Of a DNA stretch of 64,000 nt, positions 36,253 to 45,530 are shown piece after piece. Every line of letters begins with the position of its first letter. Within the stretch, counting starts at the first letter, position 1. Under the pieces are notes generated by a model, which searched no databases, was not told the origin of the DNA, and saw only the letters and a list, made by a program, of their open reading frames with translations. Made by a program: the position numbers and the translations under genes. Source of the DNA: JAGKXB01 sp964498835 (GTDB taxonomy: Bacteria > Pseudomonadota > Gammaproteobacteria > Burkholderiales > Burkholderiaceae_D); contig CAZCIX010000003.1 of assembly GCA_964498835.1 (NCBI GenBank), forward strand, positions 19,000 through 82,999, written 5' to 3'.

Positions 36253-37770
36253 CTAGCCATTCGATCCTAAATTTAAAGGTAATTGAGATCGAACCACACT
36301 GTCATTTTCCGCTTTTGAATGATTGCGAACAAACTCAACACGATCTAGATAATCACGCGAAACATCACCGGTAATGTAAACACCATCAAAACAAGACGCC
36401 TCAAAATTTTTTAAATTGTGATTGACATCAGATATAGAACGTTTAAGTGCATCCACATCTTGATACACCAAGGCATCAGCTGTGATTTCACGGCAAATTT
36501 GCTCATTACTACGACCATAGGCGATCAATTCATTGCGGGTTGGCATGTCAATTCCGTACACGTTTGGATAAATCACAGGTGGCGCAGCTGAGGCAAAAAC
36601 AACACGCTTAGCGCCTGCCTCACGCGCCATTTGCACGATTTCACGACTAGTTGTACCGCGCACAATCGAATCATCTACCAGCAGTACCGTTTTATCCTTA
36701 AATTCAGAAGAAATTGCATTTAACTTCTGCCGCACTGATTTTTTACGAATTTCCTGTCCCGGCATTAAAAACGTACGACCGATATAACGATTTTTAACAA
36801 AACCTTCTCGATAATCCAAATTCAACTTACTCGCTAACTCCATCGCGGCTGGACGGGAAGAGTCTGGAATGGGCATTACTACATCAATATTACCTTGAGA
36901 AAATTCTCGCTTGACTTTGTCTGCCAAATATTCGCCCATTTTCAAACGGGTTGCATACACCGAAGCACCATCGATAATCGAATCAGGACGAGCCAAATAA
37001 ACGAACTCAAATGCACATGGATTCAAGACTGGATTTTCTGCACATTGCCTATGATAAAAATTCGCATCGTTGTCAATAAAAATAGCCTCACCTGGCATCA
37101 CATCACGCAAGAAACGGAAACCCAATCCTTCCAACGCAACCGATTCACTAGCGATTAAATACTCAAGGCCTTTGTCCGTCTCATTCACACCGATGCATAA
37201 AGGACGAATCCCAAATGGATCACGAAATGCGAGCAAACCCACACCAGCAATTTGCGCCACTGCCGCATACGCGCCGCGTACACGCTTATGCAATACTGCA
37301 ACCGCTTTGAACAAAGAATCTGGATCTAAGGAATAGCCAACCGTTGCTTCTTGAATCTCATGTGCCAATACATTTAATAACAATTCTGAATCAGAATTGG
37401 TATTGATATGACGACGATCATTCTTGAACATCTCAATCTTGAGTTGTTCCATATTCGTCAAATTACCGTTATGCGCCAAAGTAATACCAAATGGTGAATT
37501 CACATAAAATGGTTGTGCCTCTTCTTCGCTGGAAGAACCTGCGGTTGGATAACGTACATGACCAATTCCTGAATTGCCGTGTAGGGTACGCATATTTCGT
37601 GTGCGAAACACATCACGCACAAGGCCATTCGCTTTATGCATGGAAAACATGCCGTTATGACTACTTGCAATCCCTGCAGCATCCTGACCACGATGTTGCA
37701 ATAGCAACAAAGCATCATACATTAATTGATTAATAGGATGATGAGAAACAACGCCAACAATGCCACACAT
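36253..37770 (-). CDS. purF: Amidophosphoribosyltransferase
   Basis: First committed enzyme of purine synthesis (PRPP plus glutamine to phosphoribosylamine). 505 aa. The N-terminal glutaminase nucleophile is Cys2 in MCGIVGVVSH, and glutamine-site HNGNLTN is present. The PRPP-binding loop VLLVDDSIVRGTTSREIV lies in the C-terminal phosphoribosyltransferase domain. It is downstream of cvpA (26 bp), the usual order. Confidence 0.97.
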   Translation of the reverse strand: MCGIVGVVSHHPINQLMYDALLLLQHRGQDAAGIASSHNGMFSMHKANGLVRDVFRTRNMRTLHGNSGIGHVRYPTAGSSSEEEAQPFYVNSPFGITLAHNGNLTNMEQLKIEMFKNDRRHINTNSDSELLLNVLAHEIQEATVGYSLDPDSLFKAVAVLHKRVRGAYAAVAQIAGVGLLAFRDPFGIRPLCIGVNETDKGLEYLIASESVALEGLGFRFLRDVMPGEAIFIDNDANFYHRQCAENPVLNPCAFEFVYLARPDSIIDGASVYATRLKMGEYLADKVKREFSQGNIDVVMPIPDSSRPAAMELASKLNLDYREGFVKNRYIGRTFLMPGQEIRKKSVRQKLNAISSEFKDKTVLLVDDSIVRGTTSREIVQMAREAGAKRVVFASAAPPVIYPNVYGIDMPTRNELIAYGRSNEQICREITADALVYQDVDALKRSISDVNHNLKNFEASCFDGVYITGDVSRDYLDRVEFVRNHSKAENDSVVRSQLPLNLGSNG

Positions 37771-37796
37771 GGTGTGCTCCTAAACTAAATGTAAAA

Positions 37797-38285
37797 TTAA
37801 AACTGTATATGCTGTGCAAAACTGATAGGTAAAAAAGGCTTGATGGTACGTGCAGCTGTTTCAGCCATGGGACTAAATAAAGCGTGCGTCCAAAATTCTT
37901 GTTTGGGAATTGATGTCATACCACAAAGCAACACAATAGTCATAATGACAATAAAAGCTCTTCCCAAACCAAACAAACTACCTAAACCACGGTCCATCAA
38001 AGTCAATCCACTTGCTTTGATCACCGCATTCATCGCTGCAATTAACAAGGACATCAAAATTCTTGTTCCAATAAACAAAATGGCAAATGCAGCAATTAAA
38101 CGAAGGACATCCCCTGGTATTATGGCTGGCAATAATCGCGCCAACTTTTCACCATAAACATTCGCGACAACAAAAGCAGCAATCCAAGCAAGCAAAGACA
38201 GAATTTCTTTGACCAAACCACGCAAGGTACTAATGACAACAGAACAAGCCAAAATAAATAAAACTAGGTAATCAAAAATAGTCAT
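37797..38285 (-). CDS. cvpA: CvpA family inner-membrane protein
   Basis: 162 aa with four hydrophobic segments. Family features are FDYLVLFILACSVVISTLRG at the start, the conserved LRGLVKEILSLLAWI and the DRGLGSLFGLGRA motif. CvpA is needed for colicin V production and membrane homeostasis in E. coli. It is encoded between the SPOR-domain gene and purF, the classical location. Confidence 0.93.
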   Translation of the reverse strand: MTIFDYLVLFILACSVVISTLRGLVKEILSLLAWIAAFVVANVYGEKLARLLPAIIPGDVLRLIAAFAILFIGTRILMSLLIAAMNAVIKASGLTLMDRGLGSLFGLGRAFIVIMTIVLLCGMTSIPKQEFWTHALFSPMAETAARTIKPFLPISFAQHIQF

Positions 38286-38319
38286 GATTAGTAATTAGTT
38301 AATCATCACACTAATTTCA

Positions 38320-39285
38320 TCATAAAGGCAGCACGCTACCACTGAGACCCAACTTTTCCAACTTTGCACGCACTTTTTCCGCATCTTCTTTATTGGTATA
38401 CGGACCAATGCGGACTCTGGTCCGCTCACCAGTTTGCGTAGCAACTTTTTGTGTATGCGACACAATTCCTGCATTATTTAACTTCGTTTGTAGTGCCGCT
38501 ATTTTTTCTTGATCTGCTAACGCAGCGACTTGCACAACAAAACGGGGAGCCTTCTGTGGCGCATGCTCCGCTACTTTGTCATTCGATTTTCCATTTACCT
38601 TCCCCTCAAGAATGGCATTTGCTCTTGCCGTTTCATTCACAGTTTCAAATGATTTTTTGCTTGTGTAGGTTGAAGTAGGTATTGGAGTATGAGACTGCAA
38701 TGAATGCTTAGTTGCATTCTTTACAAGAACATTAGACGAAGTTTCCTGCGTTTTCTTAATTTCTTTAATTCTTTTATTTTCTAGAATTTCTTTATCCCCT
38801 TTCCCCTCAACTCGAGCAAGATTGTCAACAGGTGCAGGAGATGGGGGTGATGGTAAAGTGACCACTTCTTCTTTTGAATCTAAGGTATCAGATGCTGCTA
38901 TCTGAATTTCAGGTGATGTTTCCGTAGAAATGGATGCTGCTGCAAGCGCAGACGCTGGATGATTGGCTGATGGAAATAACGCCTTATCTTTGGAGGGAAT
39001 TTGAATCAGAATATCGTTTTCCAATGGTTTTGGTTGAGAATCCAAAATCATGGGTAAAACAATAATAGCAGCCAAAGCAAGCGCGATCGCTCCAATTAAA
39101 CGTCTGCGAGCACGTTTTTTTTCTGGTAAAACAGGATCCACTTGCATATTTGCAGCATGAGATTTGCTACGTCCCATCCTCACATTTGACGCATCCCCAG
39201 CACGGGCATAGAACTCTCCATCGCCAAACGTGGGATTTTGTTTGCCCTGATTTTGATTTTTACGGAAGAACGAGAACAAGCTCAT
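38320..39285 (-). CDS. SPOR-domain membrane protein (DedD-like)
   Basis: 321 aa. A cytoplasmic N-terminus is followed by one membrane helix (about residues 62-82, LIGAIALALAAIIVLPMIL). A long low-complexity periplasmic linker leads to a C-terminal SPOR domain (about 247-321, from RFVVQVAALADQEKI), which binds denuded glycan strands at the division septum. Position between folC and cvpA matches DedD. Role in cell division is inferred from the family. Confidence 0.9.
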   Translation of the reverse strand: MSLFSFFRKNQNQGKQNPTFGDGEFYARAGDASNVRMGRSKSHAANMQVDPVLPEKKRARRRLIGAIALALAAIIVLPMILDSQPKPLENDILIQIPSKDKALFPSANHPASALAAASISTETSPEIQIAASDTLDSKEEVVTLPSPPSPAPVDNLARVEGKGDKEILENKRIKEIKKTQETSSNVLVKNATKHSLQSHTPIPTSTYTSKKSFETVNETARANAILEGKVNGKSNDKVAEHAPQKAPRFVVQVAALADQEKIAALQTKLNNAGIVSHTQKVATQTGERTRVRIGPYTNKEDAEKVRAKLEKLGLSGSVLPL

Positions 39286-39319
39286 GCGATGAATAATGAT
39301 TAATCGTTAATATCAATTT

Positions 39320-40603
39320 TTAAGAATTGCTGTTCTTTCTAGCTTGCATCACACTGGCAACCGTCAAAAAAGAACCAAAGACTACGATTCTATCATTCTC
39401 AGCAGCTCTGCTCTGGGCAATCGCATAAGCATCCGTAGGAGATGAGAACGTTTGCACTTTAACTTGAGATCCAGCGCCGATTTCAGTTGCCAATAATTTT
39501 TGCTTCAAAAGATTAGCAGAAGCAGCGCGAGGTAATAGCAAATCAGTGAAATACCACTCATCCACGTATGGTTTTAATTTCGCCAAAATACCGTCAATAT
39601 CTTTATCTTGCATTGCACCAAACACGGCGAAAGTCGTAGGATGAAATCCCATATTCGAAAGATTCTGTGCCAACGTTGCGGCAGCGTGCGGATTGTGTGC
39701 GACATCCAGAACAACAGTTGGCCGCCCTGGCAATACCTGAAAACGCCCGGGTAAATCAACCAAAACAAAACCGCTACGCACCTCTTGTGCGCCGACTGGC
39801 AAACGATCACGCAATACTTCCAATGCTGCCAGCACGGCGGTGGCATTCAACAATTGATTGGCGCCACGTAGACTAGGATAAGCCAGTGAATGACGACGTT
39901 GATGACGCCCGCCATAATTCCATTGCTGCTTATCTCCCGAATAATTAAAGTCACGTCCCAGCAACCACAAATCCGCACCAATGGTTTGCGCGTGGTATAT
40001 CAGGGATTGTGGTGGCACGGGATCGCTACAAATCGCCGCTTTGTTAGGACGAAAAATACCGGCCTTTTCAAACGCAATTTTTTCCCGCGTATCACCCAGA
40101 TAATCCATATGATCCATATCAACGCTGGTGACAATCGCCACATCAGCATCAATCACATTGACGGCATCCAAGCGCCCACCCAAACCGACTTCCAGAATCA
40201 CCACATCCAAATTCGCATGGGAAAATAAACGCAAAATTGCCAGCGTGGTGTGCTCAAAATAAGTCAATGGCACATCACCGCGATGGGCTTCAATCGCCTC
40301 AAAATTTTCGATTAAATCCGCATCGCTAGCAGACTCACCGCCAATTCTGGCGCGCTCATTGAAATCCAAAAAATGTGGTTTGATATACAAACCCACACGG
40401 TAACCAGCTTGCAGCAAAATGGATTCCAACATGGCGCATGTCGATCCTTTGCCATTGGTACCAGCAACCATGATGACTGGACATGAGAATGCGATCCCTA
40501 CCTTTTCTTTAACCTGGTTAACACGTTCCAAACCCATATTAATGACCTGGGCATGCCTGTTTTCAAGTACAGTCAACCATTCAGCGAGTGTCGTAGGATG
40601 CAT
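39320..40603 (-). CDS. folC: Folylpolyglutamate synthase/dihydrofolate synthase
   Basis: Adds glutamate to dihydropteroate and to folates in the cytoplasm. 427 aa. ATP-binding VAGTNGKGSTCAMLES near residue 46, then YFEHTTLAILRLFS and the EVGLGGRLDAVNVID segment. The C-terminal Mur-ligase domain has LDVAHNPHAA. It lies 24 bp downstream of accD in the trpBA-accD-folC run. Confidence 0.96.
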   Translation of the reverse strand: MHPTTLAEWLTVLENRHAQVINMGLERVNQVKEKVGIAFSCPVIMVAGTNGKGSTCAMLESILLQAGYRVGLYIKPHFLDFNERARIGGESASDADLIENFEAIEAHRGDVPLTYFEHTTLAILRLFSHANLDVVILEVGLGGRLDAVNVIDADVAIVTSVDMDHMDYLGDTREKIAFEKAGIFRPNKAAICSDPVPPQSLIYHAQTIGADLWLLGRDFNYSGDKQQWNYGGRHQRRHSLAYPSLRGANQLLNATAVLAALEVLRDRLPVGAQEVRSGFVLVDLPGRFQVLPGRPTVVLDVAHNPHAAATLAQNLSNMGFHPTTFAVFGAMQDKDIDGILAKLKPYVDEWYFTDLLLPRAASANLLKQKLLATEIGAGSQVKVQTFSSPTDAYAIAQSRAAENDRIVVFGSFLTVASVMQARKNSNS

Positions 40604-40627
40604 AAGTTATGCGATAAATTTTTATTT

Positions 40628-41500
40628 TTAACTTAAAACTTCTGCTGCTTGGTTTTGCAACAAAGCCAACAAATGGGCGATTTCTTCACGCATGTTGCGA
40701 CGGTCAACAATCATGTCTACCGCACCTTTTTGCAATAGAAATTCAGCACGCTGGAAGCCTTCTGGCAACTTTTCCCGCACTGTATTTTCAATCACGCGAG
40801 GGCCGGCAAAACCAATCAAAGCTTTAGGCTCAGCAATCACCACATCGCCCATAAACGCAAACGAGGCAGAAACACCACCCATCGTGGGATCGGTTAACAA
40901 CGTGATGAATGGCAATTTTTGTGCAGACAATTGCGTCAACATTGCGGTCGTTTTTGCCATTTGCATGAGCGACAACAACCCTTCTTGCATACGTGCACCA
41001 CCCGTTGCCGTAACACAGATAAAAGGCACTTTTTGGTCTAACGCTGCCTGCGCACCTCGAACAAAACGTTCACCCACAACCGACCCCATGGAACCGCCCA
41101 TGAAGCCAAACTCAAAACAAGCCACCACTACTGGCAATGTCATGATTGCACCACCCATCACGATTAAGGCGTCCGTTTCTCCAGTCGCTTCTATTGCATC
41201 TTTTAAACGATCTGGATATTTTTTAGCATCTTTAAATTTCAGTACATCAACCGGCACAATATCCTGCCCAATCTCATAACGACCACCTGCATCCAGCAAG
41301 GCATCTAGACGATCGCGCGCACGAATACGCATGTGGTGATCACATTTAGGACAAACGTGCAGATTAGACTCCAAATCAGTGCGATACAACACCGCCTCGC
41401 AGGCAGGGCACTTCACCCATAAACCTTCTGGCACAGATTTACGCGTAGCGGAATCGGAACGCTGTATGCGCGGCGGCAGTAATTTTTCTAACCAGCTCAT
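40628..41500 (-). CDS. accD: Acetyl-CoA carboxylase carboxyltransferase subunit beta
   Basis: Beta subunit of the carboxyltransferase that makes malonyl-CoA. 290 aa. The N-terminal zinc ribbon has CPAC and CPKC pairs (about residues 34-37 and 53-56); the crotonase-fold domain has GGARMQEGLLSLMQM. The partner accA is not in the window. Located between trpA and folC. Confidence 0.97.
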   Translation of the reverse strand: MSWLEKLLPPRIQRSDSATRKSVPEGLWVKCPACEAVLYRTDLESNLHVCPKCDHHMRIRARDRLDALLDAGGRYEIGQDIVPVDVLKFKDAKKYPDRLKDAIEATGETDALIVMGGAIMTLPVVVACFEFGFMGGSMGSVVGERFVRGAQAALDQKVPFICVTATGGARMQEGLLSLMQMAKTTAMLTQLSAQKLPFITLLTDPTMGGVSASFAFMGDVVIAEPKALIGFAGPRVIENTVREKLPEGFQRAEFLLQKGAVDMIVDRRNMREEIAHLLALLQNQAAEVLS

Positions 41501-41533
41501 AAACTTCTCCTGTTTATTCCAATATGTTCAATA

Positions 41534-42340
41534 TTACTCATCTAGGGCTGTGCGTATGCTGCGCACAAAATTTTGTGCTTTTTGCACTACCTGCTCAACC
41601 TGATCTACTGACATATTTTCTATTTCTTGAATAAGGCGACTACCCACTACAACGGCATCCGATACTGAAGCAACCGCTTTGGCAGTCGCCCCATCGCGAA
41701 TACCAAATCCGACACCAATCGGTAATTTGACATGCTGACGGATTGCTGCGATGCGTTGCTTGACTTCCTGAACATCAATGTTATTAGCGCCAGTTACTCC
41801 TTTTAAAGAAACGTAATAACTAAAACCACCACCAATAGCTGCCACTTGGGCAATCCTTTCATCGGTAGAGGTGGGAGCAAGCAAGAAAACGATGTCTAAC
41901 CCATGAGTTCGCATTGCAGAGGCAAACTCTTCGCATTCTTCAGGTGGATAATCCACCACAATCACGCCATCAATATCAGCATCTTTTCCAGCTTGAATAA
42001 AAGCTGCCTGTCCCATCCGCTCAATCGGATTAGCGTAACCCATCAAAATTACAGGTGTCGTTTTATTCGTTGTGCGAAATTCACGCACAAAATCTAGTAC
42101 GTCTCGTATGCCGATACCAAATTTCAACGCACGTTCACAAGCACGTTGAATGACTGGACCTTCTGCCATAGGATCTGAAAATGGTACGCCCAACTCAATA
42201 ATGTCCGCTCCACCCGCTACCAAAGCATGCATCAGAGGCACCGTCAACGCTGGTGCTGGATCGCCAGCGGTAATAAAGGGAATCAATCCTTTTTTATTAC
42301 GTGCTGCTAAAGCAGAAAATGTAGAAGCAATCCTAGACAT
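41534..42340 (-). CDS. trpA: Tryptophan synthase alpha subunit
   Basis: Cleaves indole-glycerol phosphate to indole, which is channelled to TrpB. 268 aa TIM barrel. Catalytic Glu is in ADIIELGVPFSDPMAEGPVI, and Asp in DGVIVVDYPPEE. Phosphate-binding GFGIRDGATA is near the end. It lies 52 bp downstream of trpB. Confidence 0.97.
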   Translation of the reverse strand: MSRIASTFSALAARNKKGLIPFITAGDPAPALTVPLMHALVAGGADIIELGVPFSDPMAEGPVIQRACERALKFGIGIRDVLDFVREFRTTNKTTPVILMGYANPIERMGQAAFIQAGKDADIDGVIVVDYPPEECEEFASAMRTHGLDIVFLLAPTSTDERIAQVAAIGGGFSYYVSLKGVTGANNIDVQEVKQRIAAIRQHVKLPIGVGFGIRDGATAKAVASVSDAVVVGSRLIQEIENMSVDQVEQVVQKAQNFVRSIRTALDE

Positions 42341-42392
42341 AGAAAAAATGGAGAATAGATAAAAGGAAGATGGATGAATTTATTTCTTGCAA

Positions 42393-43625
42393 TTAAAAAT
42401 GCATCCCCATACGCTCAGCAACCGTATGCATGTCCTTATCACCGCGACCGGACAAATTAACTAAAATAATTTTATCCTGAGGTAAGGTTGCAGCCAGCTT
42501 GGCGGCATAAGCTAAGGCATGACTGGATTCCAGCGCAGGAATAATACCTTCAATATGGCAGCAATCATGGAATGCCTGTAAGGCCTCTTCATCAGTAACA
42601 GCCACATACTGGGCCCGACCGATGTCTTTCAGAAAAGCATGTTCTGGCCCAACACCAGGATAATCAAGACCCGCTGAAACCGAGTGCGTTTCAATGACTT
42701 GTCCATTTTCATCCTGCAATAAATAAGTGCGATTACCATGCAATACGCCAGGCGTTCCACCAGACAAAGCCGCAGCATGTTTACCTGTTGCCAAACCATC
42801 ACCAGCGGCTTCTACACCTATCAATTGCACCGACTTATGATCAATATAAGGGTAAAAAATGCCCATTGCATTTGACCCACCACCAACGCAGGCAAGCACC
42901 ACATCTGGCTGACGTCCAGTCATTTCTGGCATTTGCGACAGACATTCACACCCAATCACAGATTGAAAATCACGCACCATTTTGGGATAAGGATGTGGGC
43001 CGGCAACTGTGCCGATGATGTAAAACGTGTTTTCTACGTTAGTCACCCAATCACGCATGGCCTCATTCAATGCGTCTTTAAGAGTTTTAGAACCTGACTC
43101 GACTGGCACAACCGTTGCGCCCAGCAATCTCATTCGATACACATTCTGCGCTTGTCGTTTGACGTCTTCGCTACCCATATACACGACGCACTCAAGACCA
43201 AAACGTGCGCAAATCGTGGCGGTAGCAACACCGTGCTGCCCTGCCCCTGTTTCGGCAATAACACGTGGTTTGCCCATGCGTTTTGCCAATAAAGCTTGGC
43301 CAATCACGTTGTTAATTTTGTGCGCACCGGTGTGATTTAAATCTTCGCGCTTAAAGTAAATCTGCGCACCACCGACTTTTTCAGACCAGCGTTTGGCGTA
43401 ATAAATAGGCGATGGGCGTCCTACAAAATGTTTTAATTCGTAGTGAAATTCGGCTAAAAATTCTGGATCCTGGCTATAGCGTAAATAGGCTTCGTTCAAC
43501 TTTGCCAATGCATGCGTCAACGTTTCTGATACAAAACTACCGCCATAAATCCCAAAATGCCCTCTATTGTCAGGAAATTGATAATCCTTAGCTTGGTACA
43601 AAGACAAAGTATCATTTTCAGGCAC
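42393..43625 (-). CDS. trpB: Tryptophan synthase beta subunit
   Basis: PLP enzyme condensing indole with serine. 410 aa. The PLP lysine is in KREDLNHTGAHKINNVIGQA; the phosphate-binding glycine loop is CVGGGSNAMG. Unlike many relatives there is no trpF directly upstream: the neighbouring feature is the 4.5S RNA gene, so trpF must be elsewhere. Confidence 0.97.
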   Translation of the reverse strand: MPENDTLSLYQAKDYQFPDNRGHFGIYGGSFVSETLTHALAKLNEAYLRYSQDPEFLAEFHYELKHFVGRPSPIYYAKRWSEKVGGAQIYFKREDLNHTGAHKINNVIGQALLAKRMGKPRVIAETGAGQHGVATATICARFGLECVVYMGSEDVKRQAQNVYRMRLLGATVVPVESGSKTLKDALNEAMRDWVTNVENTFYIIGTVAGPHPYPKMVRDFQSVIGCECLSQMPEMTGRQPDVVLACVGGGSNAMGIFYPYIDHKSVQLIGVEAAGDGLATGKHAAALSGGTPGVLHGNRTYLLQDENGQVIETHSVSAGLDYPGVGPEHAFLKDIGRAQYVAVTDEEALQAFHDCCHIEGIIPALESSHALAYAAKLAATLPQDKIILVNLSGRGDKDMHTVAERMGMHF

Positions 43626-43806
43626 GATTTATTCTTTCACAGACAAAATTAGATAACGTAGCAAAAAGTAAAAACAAGCTAAATGTGGACAGAATTTCGA
43701 ACTCGCCGTATCACTAATTCAACAGTACGACAACAAAGAAAATACAGCGTCGTTTTATAGATATAAATTTAATCAGATGAAAGCAGTTTAAATTCGATAA
43801 AGAAGA

Positions 43807-43901
43807 GGCGAGCCTTGTCTGCGGCACTTGTGGAAATAGCTTTGGCTGCTTCGTTCCCGACCTGACCAGGTTCACCATGCCACAATGCGCAGGGGCCCGC
43901 C
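43807..43901 (-). ncRNA. ffs: 4.5S RNA (signal recognition particle RNA, small bacterial type)
   Basis: On the minus strand the highly conserved SRP RNA tip is present: GGTGAACCTGGTCAGGTC, then GGGAACGAAGCAGCCAAAG. This is the SRP54/Ffh-binding internal loop and GNRA-type tetraloop region. The 5' end GGCGGGCC pairs with GGCTCGCC at the 3' end, giving a single hairpin of about 95 nt, the size expected. Ends are estimated from this pairing. A TACAAT -10 box lies just upstream. Confidence 0.92.
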
Positions 43902-43908
43902 GGGCGAT

Positions 43909-43914
43909 ATTGTA
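43909..43914 (-). promoter_or_regulatory. Putative -10 box of the 4.5S RNA gene
   Basis: TACAAT on the minus strand, 7 bp upstream of the predicted RNA 5' end. No clear -35 hexamer is visible at standard spacing. Confidence 0.5.
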
Positions 43915-44160
43915 CCTCATTAGCATGATTTACAGAGTGGAAATTTATTGCCACATTAAATGTGTCAAATTATTGACAGCCGCGTGCGCAAAACTCATCA
44001 CACCATATCCAGACAAAATTTATCTCAAAAAAATGGCCAATAAGACAATGTATTTTTGCTATTATATTCAAAGATAAGCATCTTTATCAGCGCATTGTCC
44101 AAGACAGTTTTCACATTCGTTACGACCATATCTTTGGTCCCAGAAAGCGGAGATGTGTAT

Positions 44161-45228
44161 ATGAGTCAAAAAAATCAAAAAATACTCAGCGCGCAGGAAA
44201 AAGCAAACGCGGCTTTGGAGGCAATCTGTGCAATTCAACCGATTGAGCAGATTGCACAAAAGTACGGTGTGTATCCTGATCAGATTAAAGAATGGAAACA
44301 AAAATTAATAAAAAAATCTTCTCAACTTTTCACTGATTATGTTCATTTTCATTGTTTGCAACCGCCATGCAACGATTTGATTTTTCAATCAAAACAACTT
44401 CAACTTAGGCGACAATCTCAACAATCACTTATATGTCAAAACAACTTCGAAAGAATGCCAATTAAACAAATTCAGAAAATAAAAAACATACTTATTTTTA
44501 AAAACTTCACACATACGTATATCGACAACACAAACCAAAACCCAAAAACACCCTCCCAATTCAAACAACATCAAGAAGAAATAAGAGCAAAAGAACGTAA
44601 ACGCATTGCGCGTGAAATTCACGATGATTTGGGCCAAAATCTGCTAGCGATGCGAATGGATATTTTGATGTTGCACCAATGCACAGTACATGCCCATCCA
44701 GACCTGCATAAAACAGTGAATATTGTATTAAATAACGTCGATACCACCATACAATCCCTTAAATCGATTGTTAACGATTTACGCCCATTAAAATTGGATT
44801 TAGGCCTACAAGCAGGAATTGAATGGCTATTAAAAACGTTTGAGCGTATCAGCGGGATTGATTGCCTACTGCTTATGCACGAAACAACATTTGCAAAATT
44901 CGTACACACACTTAATAACGAACAAACTTTGACAATTTTCCGCATTCTGCAAGAAGCACTAACTAACGTTATACGACACGCATTTGCCACAAAAGTCGAA
45001 GTAGTGATTGATCAAAATAAATATCTATTTTCAATGGTGGTCAAAGACAATGGCGTTGGTATTCAGGATCAAAATGAGAACAAAAACAATTCGTTTGGGA
45101 TTATCGGTATCAAAGAACGTTTACTTTCACTTGATGGCAAATGCATGATTGATAGCCAACATGGCTCTGGCACAACGTTACGCATCGCCATTCCCATCGG
45201 ACAAAAATCATCAGAGGCCAGACATTAA
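44161..45228 (+). CDS. Orphan soluble histidine kinase with an IS3-OrfA-like helix-turn-helix N-terminus
   Basis: 355 aa from the ATG at 44161 (GGAG 9 nt upstream; further in-frame codons upstream look non-coding). Residues about 5-57 resemble the HTH_Tnp_1/IS3 OrfA domain: an N-terminal helix, IEQIAQKYGVYPDQIKEWKQ, then KKSSQLF. A Gln-rich linker (about 60-140) follows. The NarX/DegS-type HisKA_3 domain has H154 in ERKRIAREIHDDLGQNLLAM, and the HATPase has EALTNVIRHA, DNGVGI and HGSGTTL. No membrane segment and no response regulator is nearby. This pairing of a transposase-like DNA-binding module with a kinase is unusual. The kinase call is secure; the HTH call is by pattern. Confidence 0.88.
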   Translation: MSQKNQKILSAQEKANAALEAICAIQPIEQIAQKYGVYPDQIKEWKQKLIKKSSQLFTDYVHFHCLQPPCNDLIFQSKQLQLRRQSQQSLICQNNFERMPIKQIQKIKNILIFKNFTHTYIDNTNQNPKTPSQFKQHQEEIRAKERKRIAREIHDDLGQNLLAMRMDILMLHQCTVHAHPDLHKTVNIVLNNVDTTIQSLKSIVNDLRPLKLDLGLQAGIEWLLKTFERISGIDCLLLMHETTFAKFVHTLNNEQTLTIFRILQEALTNVIRHAFATKVEVVIDQNKYLFSMVVKDNGVGIQDQNENKNNSFGIIGIKERLLSLDGKCMIDSQHGSGTTLRIAIPIGQKSSEARH

Positions 45229-45502
45229 TACTTTATTAAAAATCTGTTAAACAACAAAGCCGCACCGACCACTGCGTACGATAGTGTCGCCAACATCAAA
45301 GGACCACCCATCGCTGACAACCGCCATGAAAGCAAGCGCACTTCTCTGGCAAGGCAGTACCAAAAGCTACCAACACAGATCCAACTACTGTCGCACCAAG
45401 ATTTAAGCAGCGCCCCAACCATTCAATACCATTAACAAAATATTCGCAAGGCAAGATAAATACAGCTGGCAGAAACAAAAAATAAGAAAAAAGTCGTAAC
45501 AA
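45225..45502 (-). pseudogene. Remnant of a CaxA-like sodium/calcium exchanger gene
   Basis: Two overlapping minus-strand frames hold pieces of a Na+/Ca2+-exchanger-type protein. The first has CEYFVNGIEWLGRCLNLGA and VAFGTALPE, the conserved alpha-1 repeat. The second, in another frame, has AMGGPLMLATLSYAVVGAAL, a later part of the protein. The join is after ALPE, so most of the protein is deleted and the frame is broken. The 3' end overlaps the last 4 nt of the kinase gene, and the remnant lies 28 bp downstream of the ubiD stop. Confidence 0.7.
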
Positions 45503-45530
45503 GCAACATAAATTTTCAATTCTAATGAAC

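Noticed and set aside
43714..43954. Minus-strand frames of 60-70 codons near trpB
   Set aside because: They overlap the 4.5S RNA gene, whose conserved sequence explains the region.
44161..44340. An independent IS3 insertion remnant instead of a kinase domain
   Set aside because: The frame is open and continuous from the HTH segment into the kinase, with a ribosome-binding site before the HTH; no inverted repeats or OrfB pieces are present.
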